A stretch of DNA of 50,646 bases, taken from DASPJR01 sp035628505. GTDB lineage: Bacteria > Planctomycetota > SZUA-567 > H5-PLA8. The stretch is taken from the NCBI GenBank assembly GCA_035628505.1, contig DASPJR010000099.1, forward strand, positions 1-50,646. Direction: 5' to 3'. This document shows positions 41,965 to 49,750 of the stretch, piece by piece. A program made the position numbers and the translations under genes. Numbering within the stretch: the stretch's first letter is position 1; each line of letters starts with the position of its first letter. Below the pieces are notes generated by a model. The model did no database searches. It was not told the DNA's origin and saw only the letters and a program-made list of their open reading frames with translations.

Positions 41965-42093
41965 AACGACTTCAACGCAGGGACGCAGGGGACGCTGAGA
42001 GGGCAGAGAATTTCTGGGAGGTTGTATTCTCGATTCATCCTTAATCCATCTCTGCGAACTCTGCGCTCTCCGCGTCTCCGCGTTTAAGTCGTT
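41965..42093. repeat. Palindromic interspersed repeat between carrier and carboxylase genes
   Basis: AACGACTTCAACGC (41965-41978) faces GCGTTTAAGTCGTT (42080-42093) with one mismatch. GACGCAGGGGACGC-type and CTCCGCGTCTCCGCG-type units lie between. It relates to the family at 3168, 4683 and 23810. Confidence 0.7.
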
Positions 42094-43594
42094 ACTCTGC
42101 CCGCTGCCAGGCGCTCAAACCGCGTGCGTTCGCTCCGCGCGGCAGCATGCCTGAATGTCCATTGCGCGCGATCTTTTCTGCCGCTGCGAGCACTGCCGAG
42201 TCGGCGGAAACATCGCACGTGCTCTTCTGAAGCTTATCCTTCAGACGCGCGACGGTCCCCGTGTCGTAATTTCCGCTGCGGAACTCTTCCTGCTGAATCA
42301 GCGCAGCGAGATACGGCGCGGTCGTGCGAACCGGCGAGATGAACGTTTCGTTCAGCGCGAGCACCAGCCGGCCAATAGCCTGCTCGCGCGTCTGACCGGT
42401 CGCCAGCACCTTGGCCAGCAGAGAATCATAATAAGGAGAGACACTCAAGCCTGCCTCGGCCCACGCGTCGACGCGTATTCCCGGTCCGGCCGGAAGCATC
42501 GCCAGATCCAGCTTGCCGCACGAGGGCCGAAAATCAGCCTCCGGATCTTCGGCGATAACGCGCGCCTCGATGGCGTGCACCGGAAGCCGCGTGACAGCAG
42601 GAAGAGAAAGAGGTGTTTTCGCAACGTTGGCCGACGCGATGCGCAGCTGCTCTTCAACGAGGTCCAAACCCGTGCAGAGTTCCGTGACGGGATGTTCGAC
42701 CTGCAGTCGCGTGTTCATCTCGATGAAGTAAAAATCCTGCGTGGAAAACGGAACGATGAACTCCATCGTGCCAGCGCCGCGGTATTTCACGGAGGCTGCC
42801 AGCTTCGCCGCGAGCTGCCCGATCTTTTCCGCGGTCTGCCGCGTGAGCGCCGGTGAGGGCGATTCTTCGATCAGCTTCTGATGGCGCCGCTGCACGGAAC
42901 ATTCGCGCTCGCCGAGCGAGACGGCGTTGCCGAAGCCGTCACCGAGCACCTGTATCTCCACGTGCCGCGCGCGGGCGATGTACTTTTCAATGAACACACG
43001 CGGGTCGTTAAAGGCCGCGCCGGCTTCGGACTGCGCGCGCGCCAGAGCAACTTCAAGCTGCGCCGCCGATTCAACCACGCGCATGCCGCGCCCGCCACCG
43101 CCGCCGGCCGCCTTGATCAGCACGGGATAGCCAATGCGGTCCGCAATCGCGCGCGCTGTCGCTGCGTCCGAAATGGGTTCGCTCTCGCCCGGAACGATGG
43201 GCACGCCGGCCGCGAGCGCTGCCTTTCGCGCCTGAACTTTATCGCCCAGCGCGACAATCTGATCGGGCGTTGGTCCGACGAAATGCATGCCTGCGGCCTC
43301 GACTGCAGCCGCGAAATCTTCGTTCTCGGCAAGGAAGCCGTAGCCGGGATGGATCGCCTCAGCGCCGAGCCTGCGTGCGGCGTCGATGATCTTTCCAGCG
43401 TCCAGGTACACGCGCGCCGGGTCGCCCGGGAGCTCCGCGACCTTGTGGCACAGGCGCAGGTGAGGCAGCCCGCTGTCTGCCGAGGAGAACGCGGACGAGA
43501 CCTGCATGCCCAGCCGCCGCGCCGTGCGTGCGATGCGCAGCGCGATTTCTCCGCGGTTAGCGATAAAGAGCTTTTTGATCTGAATCTGAGTCAC
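42092..43594 (-). CDS. accC: Biotin carboxylase subunit of an acyl-CoA carboxylase
   Basis: A 500-residue ATP-grasp enzyme that carboxylates biotin with bicarbonate and ATP. It has IKKLFIANRGEIALRIARTARR, the HPGYGFLAEN segment, the glycine-rich KAAGGGGGRGMRVV loop, ERECSVQRRHQKLIEESPSP, and FIEMNTRLQVEHPVTE with the catalytic Arg. The start is a GTG at 43594. It leads an operon with the biotin carrier, a membrane protein and acyl-CoA dehydrogenase. The matching carboxyltransferase is not in the window, so substrate (propionyl-, methylcrotonyl- or geranyl-CoA) cannot be fixed; accC is used in the broad sense. Confidence 0.93.
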   Translation of the reverse strand: MTQIQIKKLFIANRGEIALRIARTARRLGMQVSSAFSSADSGLPHLRLCHKVAELPGDPARVYLDAGKIIDAARRLGAEAIHPGYGFLAENEDFAAAVEAAGMHFVGPTPDQIVALGDKVQARKAALAAGVPIVPGESEPISDAATARAIADRIGYPVLIKAAGGGGGRGMRVVESAAQLEVALARAQSEAGAAFNDPRVFIEKYIARARHVEIQVLGDGFGNAVSLGERECSVQRRHQKLIEESPSPALTRQTAEKIGQLAAKLAASVKYRGAGTMEFIVPFSTQDFYFIEMNTRLQVEHPVTELCTGLDLVEEQLRIASANVAKTPLSLPAVTRLPVHAIEARVIAEDPEADFRPSCGKLDLAMLPAGPGIRVDAWAEAGLSVSPYYDSLLAKVLATGQTREQAIGRLVLALNETFISPVRTTAPYLAALIQQEEFRSGNYDTGTVARLKDKLQKSTCDVSADSAVLAAAEKIARNGHSGMLPRGANARGLSAWQRAE

Positions 43595-43667
43595 CCGATC
43601 AACATAGCACGAATTGAAAAATTCTCATGCCAAAGACACACGATCGCGCGGCGAGATTTTAATCACT

Positions 43668-43711
43668 AAAAAAAAGCGCGGAGCCAACCCATGGGCGGCT
43701 CCGCGTTTTTT
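43668..43711. terminator. Bidirectional intrinsic terminator
   Basis: Stem CGCGGAGCC (43677-43685) and GGCTCCGCG (43697-43705) pair perfectly, with an A8 run before and a T6 run after. It lies after the Cys-rich protein gene and before the accC operon, both on the minus strand. Confidence 0.9.
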
Positions 43712-43745
43712 GAAACAGGCGCGCGACCTCACGTCGCGCTGCGCC

Positions 43746-43988
43746 TTACTTGTCCTTCTTGAGGAACTTGGCCGGGCTTTCCTTGAACTTCGCCTGGCAC
43801 TTTTCGCAGCAGAACGTGTAGGTCTTGCCGTCGACTTCCGCCGACACCTTCGCGTCCGCATCCTTGCCGCTCACCGGGCACTTGCCGGGAGTCGGATTGG
43901 CGTTCTTCGCCTTGTCGTCAGCATTAACCGCACCCACGCACAGAATCAGCGCGAAAGCCACCGCGCTCAGCCCCTTAACCATTTTCAT
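43746..43988 (-). CDS. Small secreted YHS/TRASH-like Cys protein
   Basis: An 80-residue protein with a signal peptide (MKMVKGLSAVAFALILCVGAVNA). The mature domain carries CPVSGKDAD ... VDGKTYTFCCEKCQAKFKESPAKFL: one cysteine followed by a CCxxC cluster, as in YHS and TRASH metal-binding domains. It probably binds a transition metal outside the cytoplasm. AGGGA stands eight bases before the ATG at 43988; the longer frame to 44156 lacks a signal peptide and is rejected. A strong terminator follows. Confidence 0.8.
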   Translation of the reverse strand: MKMVKGLSAVAFALILCVGAVNADDKAKNANPTPGKCPVSGKDADAKVSAEVDGKTYTFCCEKCQAKFKESPAKFLKKDK

Positions 43989-44255
43989 GGTTCGTCCCTT
44001 TCTAATACCGCTCCTTGAGTGTCTCGAGCCCGCCACGAGCAGTGTCGGCGCATTCGAAACCTTTTGACGATATACCCCATTTTTGCCGGCTGCGCTTGGA
44101 ATTTCGACTCGGGAGCGCTGAGCGTCCATGCTTAATGGACCCGATAAGAGGCTCAAGTAGTCTGTCTAAACACAGTCGTATCAATATCTTGTATATGATT
44201 AGAGGTTTAAACTGCATACGAAGCGGTCACGGCGTTGAATGCGGATGAAAGGGGC
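43989..44255. other. Leader region of the Cys-rich protein gene
   Basis: No gene seen. Bases 44080-44215 are AT-richer (CTTGTATATGATTAGAGG, TATCAATATC) and most likely hold the minus-strand promoter of the Cys-rich protein, though no single -10/-35 pair stands out. Confidence 0.4.
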
Positions 44256-45056
44256 TCACTTCAGCGGCACAACGACCCGGAAACCCAGATTGGAGTTCTT
44301 AAACCCAGCCGGCACCATCACGCGCGAGGCCGAGCGGCAGAATGTTGCAGCGTCCATCCACGATCCGCCTCTAGCCGGGGTCGCTTGGGATTTCGGATCC
44401 GCTTTGCAGAATTCCCAAACGTTGCCGTGCATGTCGAAAACGCCCCACGCGTTTGCGCGCTTCTGTCCGGCGGCATGCGGGCGTCCTTCCGAGTTTTTCT
44501 GAAACCATGCCGCCTGCAGCAGGTCGTTTTCGCTGTCGCCTGAGAAGAAAGGTGTACGCGTACCTGCGCGGCAGGCGTACTCCCATTCAGTCTCCGTCGG
44601 CAGGCGCAGCGCCTCCTTTGTCTTCTCCGCAACCGCGGCACAGAAGGCTTCTGCTTCGGCGAGGCTGATTGTTTCGACAGGATAGTCTTTGTCCATGAAA
44701 ATGCTGGGATTGGCATCGATCACCAATGAATACTGCATCTGTGTGATCTCATGGCGCGAGATATAAAACGGTTTCTCGATCTTTACCGTGTGCGGGCGCG
44801 CATCGTCCGGCGTTCCGTCTTCGCCGGGCGCAAGACCCAGCTGCGCTTCTCCAGCAGGAATGAGCACCAGATCTAGAAAGACATTGCTGCCCAGATCAAT
44901 ACGCCGCTCGGGGGGAATGTTCAGCGCCTGCGCCTGCTTCTGTACTTCGGGATGCGGCCCGGCGGGCGGCGGTTGTTTAGCAGTGCCGCCGCAACCAGAA
45001 AGGAGCAGCGCGGCCGCGAGAAGCATAACTTCACGAAGGTATTGCCGGGCTTTCAT
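44256..45056 (-). CDS. SUMF1/FGE-domain lipoprotein
   Basis: A 266-residue protein. A lipoprotein signal (VMLLAAALLLSGCGG, lipobox LSGC) is followed by a formylglycine-generating-enzyme-like domain: HTVKIEKPFYISRHEITQMQYS, LRLPTETEWEYACRAGT, GVFDMHGNVWEFCK, ARGGSWMDAATFCRSASRV and the closing GFRVVVPL. The paired active-site cysteines of true FGE are not evident, so it is more likely a binding or structural member of the superfamily. The neighbour on the other strand is an LtaS-like enzyme with a Thr nucleophile, which would not need formylglycine. ATG 45056 is chosen for its signal peptide. Confidence 0.85.
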   Translation of the reverse strand: MKARQYLREVMLLAAALLLSGCGGTAKQPPPAGPHPEVQKQAQALNIPPERRIDLGSNVFLDLVLIPAGEAQLGLAPGEDGTPDDARPHTVKIEKPFYISRHEITQMQYSLVIDANPSIFMDKDYPVETISLAEAEAFCAAVAEKTKEALRLPTETEWEYACRAGTRTPFFSGDSENDLLQAAWFQKNSEGRPHAAGQKRANAWGVFDMHGNVWEFCKADPKSQATPARGGSWMDAATFCRSASRVMVPAGFKNSNLGFRVVVPLK

Positions 45057-45167
45057 GATCAAACGATTGTGATCCAGTCGCTGCACTGCTACAGTAAAGG
45101 CTAGTCTTACACGTATGCCCCTCAGCGGGCCAGTGGCGAACGAGGATCGTACCAGCGCGAGCGCACC

Positions 45168-47195
45168 ATGGATTCGCCGAGCAAGCCCTCCTTTATTAGA
45201 GCGTTGATAGCGACCAAGCTTGAGAACCTCACGCTCGTCGCGGCGATTCTCGTGGCCTTCTTTGCGGTTGGCTCGGCCATCGCCAAATTCGACGCCGTCT
45301 CACACGCCTTTCAAGGCGAGCCGCTCTTGATCCGGCTGAACATGCTGTTGCAGGCGATGCCGTACGATTTTCTTGTCGCCGGTGTGTTGCTCGCGGTCGA
45401 TGCGCTTGCCCGCTCACTGAAAGCTCCCGGGCCGCGCCTGCGCGTGGCGGCCTTAACGCTGATGTACTCGGCGCTAGCGGCCTGTCTCGTGGCTACGTTT
45501 ATCAACGTTGAAGTGTTCAAAGCGCTGGGCTCGCCGGTGAAATACCATCTCCTGCTGCTGGCTCCGCGTGTGGCGAAGGACCTTTTGCGCAGCGGCGTGT
45601 CGGACAAAGCCGCTGGACTGATGCTCGCGCTAGGGTTGCTCGCCGTAGCGTTTGTGCTATCCGGATTGATCTGCGGCTGGGTGCGCAGCCATTTTCAGGC
45701 ACGTTCTCGATGGTCTCTCGTTCCCTGGGTGTTTGCGTGTGCGCTACTTGGAACCGGTCTGGCTCTGACGGCCAAGCCGCCGCAGGGCTTCCGCGAAACG
45801 GCGCTTCGCGAGCTGAATCTCATCAGCATGCTCGCACCGTATTCAGCCCAGGCGCGCTCGCCGCTGGCTCCGCCGAGCGAACTCGAAAAGCAAATCCTCA
45901 GTGCGGTGAGCGGCCCTGTTGATCACTCCGGCCACGCAGCGTTCAGCGCGCTTCCGCGTGCGAAACACAATATTGTGCTCTGGGTGTGGGAATCGGTTGG
46001 TGAGCGCTACTTGAAGTCGCTGCATACATTGGGCGAGGCGGTCACGCCGAACCTCGATGCGATGATCAAAGCCGGCAGCGTGCGTTTCTCGCAGTGCTAC
46101 GTCGAATGTCCGCTGACGGTGCAGACCGGCTGGACGCTGATGACAGGGCAGTCTCCGCCGGCACGCGCGAACATCTTTACGTCCGGCGATCCACTGCCGC
46201 CGCACGGCCAGACACTACCCGCAATTTTCAAGCAGAACGGTTACCGCACCGCGCGATTCAACAGCGGCAAGACGGAGATCTGGAACGTCAAGCGCGTGCT
46301 GGGCATGCCGGGGTTTGATATCAACGAGGACAGCGACAACCTGGAAAACCGTGCCCGCTTTGAAGCCAACAACTGGGGCATTGAAGACCGTGCCCTGATC
46401 GACCGCTTCAGCGGCTGGATCGATTCGCAAGCGGCCGGCGAACCCTTTTATGCGATGCTCTGGAACGTCGACACACACCATCCCTACGTCTGGCCGGGAA
46501 TGCCCGAGCCGTTGCGGCAGGCCAAGGAAAAAGCGCGTTATATTGCGTCCATTCAGCGCTCGGACGCGCTACTGGGAGAACTCCAGAAGGCGCTGATCAA
46601 GCGCGGAATCGACAAAAATACGCTGATTGTCATCGTTGGCGATCATGGCGAAGGCCATGGCCGTTCGCCGGGCCGGCCATACGAGCGGGCGCATTCGATG
46701 CTGGTGTTTGAAGATAGCATTCACGTGCCCCTTATCTTCGTTCATCCAGCATTCAATGGAACGGCGCATCAGGTGAACACCGTCTGCACCGTCGCCGACC
46801 TTTTCCCAACTCTGCTGGAAGTCTGCGGGATTACTCCGCCTGAGCGCCTCCCGGGCGCGGCGCTGTCAAAGCCATTCCAGCCGCGGCCGGTGTATTCGCG
46901 TTCAATCCTCTGGTTTCCCATGTGTTCGCGTTTGGGGCCATACAAGCTGCTGCTCGAGACCCCCGAAGGCAAGCCACAGCTGTATGACATTCCGAAGGAT
47001 CCCAGCGAGCAGAACAATCTGGCCGAGCAGAAAGTGGACATCACCAATGCGCTGATGTGCGACCTGATCCGCATGTCCGAGAAGCGCTACCAGAGCGACG
47101 CCAGCTTCAAATACCATTTCTTCTCGACGGGTCAGGATCAGGAGACCGCCCCGGATCTGAACAAGCTTCTGCGACCCAGCGTGGAAAACAAATAG
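45168..47195 (+). CDS. LtaS/sulfatase-superfamily membrane phosphotransferase-like protein
   Basis: A 675-residue protein with five or so N-terminal transmembrane helices (to about residue 205), then a periplasmic alkaline-phosphatase-fold domain. Metal-site segments: IVLWVWESVGERYL, DTHHPYVW and IVGDHGEGHG. The nucleophile region reads ECPLTVQTGWTLMTG, with Thr where sulfatases have Cys or Ser in CxPxR, so transfer of a phospho-alcohol group to a glycan or lipid is more likely than sulfate hydrolysis. The C-terminus (YDIPKDPSEQNNLAEQK) is sulfatase-like. It is divergent from the SUMF1 lipoprotein over a 111-base gap. Confidence 0.82.
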   Translation: MDSPSKPSFIRALIATKLENLTLVAAILVAFFAVGSAIAKFDAVSHAFQGEPLLIRLNMLLQAMPYDFLVAGVLLAVDALARSLKAPGPRLRVAALTLMYSALAACLVATFINVEVFKALGSPVKYHLLLLAPRVAKDLLRSGVSDKAAGLMLALGLLAVAFVLSGLICGWVRSHFQARSRWSLVPWVFACALLGTGLALTAKPPQGFRETALRELNLISMLAPYSAQARSPLAPPSELEKQILSAVSGPVDHSGHAAFSALPRAKHNIVLWVWESVGERYLKSLHTLGEAVTPNLDAMIKAGSVRFSQCYVECPLTVQTGWTLMTGQSPPARANIFTSGDPLPPHGQTLPAIFKQNGYRTARFNSGKTEIWNVKRVLGMPGFDINEDSDNLENRARFEANNWGIEDRALIDRFSGWIDSQAAGEPFYAMLWNVDTHHPYVWPGMPEPLRQAKEKARYIASIQRSDALLGELQKALIKRGIDKNTLIVIVGDHGEGHGRSPGRPYERAHSMLVFEDSIHVPLIFVHPAFNGTAHQVNTVCTVADLFPTLLEVCGITPPERLPGAALSKPFQPRPVYSRSILWFPMCSRLGPYKLLLETPEGKPQLYDIPKDPSEQNNLAEQKVDITNALMCDLIRMSEKRYQSDASFKYHFFSTGQDQETAPDLNKLLRPSVENK

Positions 47196-47236
47196 TCTCT
47201 GTCGGGCGCCACTTTTATCGTGCTGAATCTGTTCGT

Positions 47237-47794
47237 TTATCCCGGCCGCATGCGCTGGTCCAGCTTGTTATAGGGGTGCTGGTCTTTGCGGTGGTGCGCC
47301 ATCACGGCTGTCCACTCGGCTAAGCGCTGGCCGAGCAGCCTGCAGGCGTCCTGCGATTCGCCGCTGCGCGGCTCCTTGGCGGTGACTGCGCCGTAATGCA
47401 GCGTGAGCATCTTCGATGCGTAATCGGTCACACCAAAGACCAGGAAGCCGAAATTCATCAGTACGGTAAGAATGGATTGGCAGGCCAGTTCCATTCCGCC
47501 GCCCCAGCCGCCGGCCGAGCTGAAGGCGCAGCCGATTTTGCCGTCCACTTTCATCCACGCCGGCCCCATCGTTTCGTCCCAGAACTTTTTCATCTTCCAG
47601 GAGAGCACGCCCATGTTCGTCGGGCTGCCCACGGCAATACCGTCGCACCAGATTACGTCGTCAGCGGTGGCCTCCTCGACGCTGCGGAGCCGCACCTCCG
47701 TCTCCGGAATGCGCGCTGCGCCTTCGGCCACAAACCTGGCCATCTTTGCAACGTTTCCGGATTTGGAGTCATAGAGAACCAGGATCTTGTTCAT
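47237..47794 (-). CDS. WrbA-type flavodoxin / NAD(P)H:quinone oxidoreductase
   Basis: A 185-residue protein with the flavodoxin P-loop (ILVLYDSKSGNVAKMARFVAEG), the AVGSPTNMGVLSWKMKKFWDE segment and the FSSAGGWGGGMELACQSIL loop that holds FMN in WrbA-like proteins. The family performs two-electron quinone reduction. The start at 47794 (MNKILVLYDSK) is fixed by the domain; the upstream extension is not protein-like. It is a single gene, divergent from the DHH phosphoesterase. Confidence 0.85.
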   Translation of the reverse strand: MNKILVLYDSKSGNVAKMARFVAEGAARIPETEVRLRSVEEATADDVIWCDGIAVGSPTNMGVLSWKMKKFWDETMGPAWMKVDGKIGCAFSSAGGWGGGMELACQSILTVLMNFGFLVFGVTDYASKMLTLHYGAVTAKEPRSGESQDACRLLGQRLAEWTAVMAHHRKDQHPYNKLDQRMRPG

Positions 47795-47950
47795 GCGGCG
47801 CCGTCTCCCGTCAGAGGTGTAGTCAATAACGCATAATACAAAATGAGCCAAAGAAAAGAACCGGCGCGGATTCGCAGCGCCGCTGGTCTTCGCTGAAGGT
47901 TGCACTTTTCACAGTGACCGCAAGCCGCTCATGGGGTATTTTGACGGGAT

Positions 47951-48865
47951 ATGCGCCTCATTACACGTGGAGACTTCGACGGCCTGGTCTGCGCCGTGCT
48001 GCTTAAGCACGTGGAGACCATTTCAAGCATCGTCCTCATGCACCCGCGTGACGCGCAGGACCAGCGTATCGCTTGCACTGACGACGACATCGTTGCCAAT
48101 CTTCCCTTTATCCGCGGCTGCGGCATGTGGTTCGATCATCATGCCTCGCAGCAGGCCAGCCGGGCGGAGTTTTCGCGTGCAAGTTCGCTAAAAGGAGCCT
48201 TCGCTCTCCTTCCGAGCTGCGCCGAAGTCATCCGTGATTATTATATGGCGCAGCGCAAATCCGATTTTTCCCGCTTTAACGCAATGATTGAAGCGGCCGC
48301 GCATCTGGACAGTGGAAATCTGCTGATCGACGACATTCTCTTTCCACGTGGCTGGATTTTGCTGGGTCTCACGCTCGATCCGCGTTCGAACTTGGGTAGC
48401 GGATTCGAGGACTACTTCCGGCTGCTGACCGACCTTGTGCCGGACACGTGCGTTGAAAAGGTTTTGGAGCATCCTGAGGTGGTCCTGCGTGCCGACCGGC
48501 TCCTGTCGGAACAGCTTGCGTTCCGTGAACTGGTGCTCAAGCACGCCTCCCAGCAAAAGAACGTAATTCTGACCGACTTCCGCGGAGTCCCGTACAAGCC
48601 GGCGGGCAACCGCTTTCTGGTCTATGCACTCTTCCCTGACTCAAACGTCGAAGTGCGCGTCTTCGACGGTCGCAACGGACGGGTCGTGATTGCGGTCGGG
48701 CGGAGCATCACCAACCGCACCTGCACGGCGAATATTGGACAGTACCTGACCCAGTTTGGCGGCGGCGGACATACCGGTGCCGGCGCCGTTCAGGTCGCCG
48801 CAGAGGCCGCCGACAAAATTGTGGCGGAAATTGTTGCCTGGCTGCAGACGCAGCCGCTCAAATAA
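47951..48865 (+). CDS. DHH/DHHA1 family phosphoesterase
   Basis: A 304-residue protein with DHH motif I (ITRGDFDGLVCAVLL), the DHH signature FDHHASQQ near residue 62, and the DHHA1 glycine motif GGGGHTGAGAVQV near the C-terminus. Relatives include NrnA-type oligoribonuclease/pAp phosphatases and exopolyphosphatase-like enzymes; the exact substrate is open. It starts MRLITRGD, and the upstream ribosome-binding site is weak. The Nif3-like gene follows after 19 bases on the same strand, likely in one transcript. Confidence 0.88.
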   Translation: MRLITRGDFDGLVCAVLLKHVETISSIVLMHPRDAQDQRIACTDDDIVANLPFIRGCGMWFDHHASQQASRAEFSRASSLKGAFALLPSCAEVIRDYYMAQRKSDFSRFNAMIEAAAHLDSGNLLIDDILFPRGWILLGLTLDPRSNLGSGFEDYFRLLTDLVPDTCVEKVLEHPEVVLRADRLLSEQLAFRELVLKHASQQKNVILTDFRGVPYKPAGNRFLVYALFPDSNVEVRVFDGRNGRVVIAVGRSITNRTCTANIGQYLTQFGGGGHTGAGAVQVAAEAADKIVAEIVAWLQTQPLK

Positions 48866-48884
48866 GAACAAGGAACTCCTGTCG

Positions 48885-49736
48885 ATGCCTCTTCACCGTC
48901 TTTGGATCATGATGCTGACAGTCCTGCTTGGCAGCCTGGCGCATGGAGAAGATCTGACAGCGCAGCAGATCATTGACCGCATCAAATCCAAAGTCGGGGT
49001 CGATTGGAGTGCTAACACAGTTGATACCATCAAGGCCGGCAGTGGGGCGGAGAAGATCACGGGCATCACCACGACGATGTTTCCTACGCTTGAGGTCCTG
49101 AAGAAATCTGTCGCGGCCGGAAACAACCTGATCATTTGCCACGAGCCCACCTTTTATAACCACAAGGACGATCTCACGCCGCTGGAGAAGGATGACGTCC
49201 AGCTCGCTAAGCTGGCGTACATCAAGGAACACAAGCTCGTCGTCTTCCGCTTTCACGACCACTGGCACCGCATGAAGCCGGACGGGATCATGACCGGAGT
49301 CGCTGAAGCCCTGGGCTGGCAGGGCCGCGCGCGCAAGGGCGAGCAGAGCGTGTTTGACATCGAGACCACCACTGTCGGCGAGCTTGCGAAACTCATGAAA
49401 GAGAAGCTGAAGTGTTCGGCCGTGCGCGTCGTCGGCGATCCAAAGATGCCGTGCGCGAAGATTGCTCTTTCCCCCGGCGCTGGGGCAACGCTTGCGCAAA
49501 TCGCCGCTCTGCAGCGCGACGATGTGGACGTGCTGGCCTGCGGGGAAACGCGCGAGTGGGAAACGGTGGAGTACACGCGCGACGCGATCGCTACTGGCAG
49601 AAAAAAAGCGCTGATCGTTCTCGGCCATTCGCCTTCGGAAGAGCCCGGCATGGCAACGTGCGCGAAATGGCTCGAGGGGTTCATGTCGCTTCCGGTGAAG
49701 TTTATCCCCTGCGGCGATCCCTTCTGGGCGCCGTGA
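48885..49736 (+). CDS. Exported Nif3-like (DUF34) protein
   Basis: A 283-residue protein. The Nif3 core is visible: TVDTIKAGSGAEKITGI, LIICHEPTFYNHKD, RKKALIVLGHSPSEEPGM and FIPCGDPFW. Nif3 proteins usually have a dimetal centre with HHP and GHxxxE ligand motifs; here the first reads HEP and the second GHSPSE. Unusually, it has an N-terminal signal peptide (MPLHRLWIMMLTVLLGSLAHG), so it should be secreted, whereas the family is normally cytoplasmic. AAGGA precedes ATG 48885, which falls just after the DHH stop codon. A partial DUF1501 gene follows 14 bases later. Confidence 0.85.
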   Translation: MPLHRLWIMMLTVLLGSLAHGEDLTAQQIIDRIKSKVGVDWSANTVDTIKAGSGAEKITGITTTMFPTLEVLKKSVAAGNNLIICHEPTFYNHKDDLTPLEKDDVQLAKLAYIKEHKLVVFRFHDHWHRMKPDGIMTGVAEALGWQGRARKGEQSVFDIETTTVGELAKLMKEKLKCSAVRVVGDPKMPCAKIALSPGAGATLAQIAALQRDDVDVLACGETREWETVEYTRDAIATGRKKALIVLGHSPSEEPGMATCAKWLEGFMSLPVKFIPCGDPFWAP

Positions 49737-49750
49737 GCAGAGAGAATGGC

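Noticed and set aside
44256..47195. A classical sulfatase plus its formylglycine maturase.
   Set aside because: The enzyme lacks the CxPxR/SxPxR sulfatase signature and has a Thr-type site; the SUMF1 protein lacks evident FGE cysteines.
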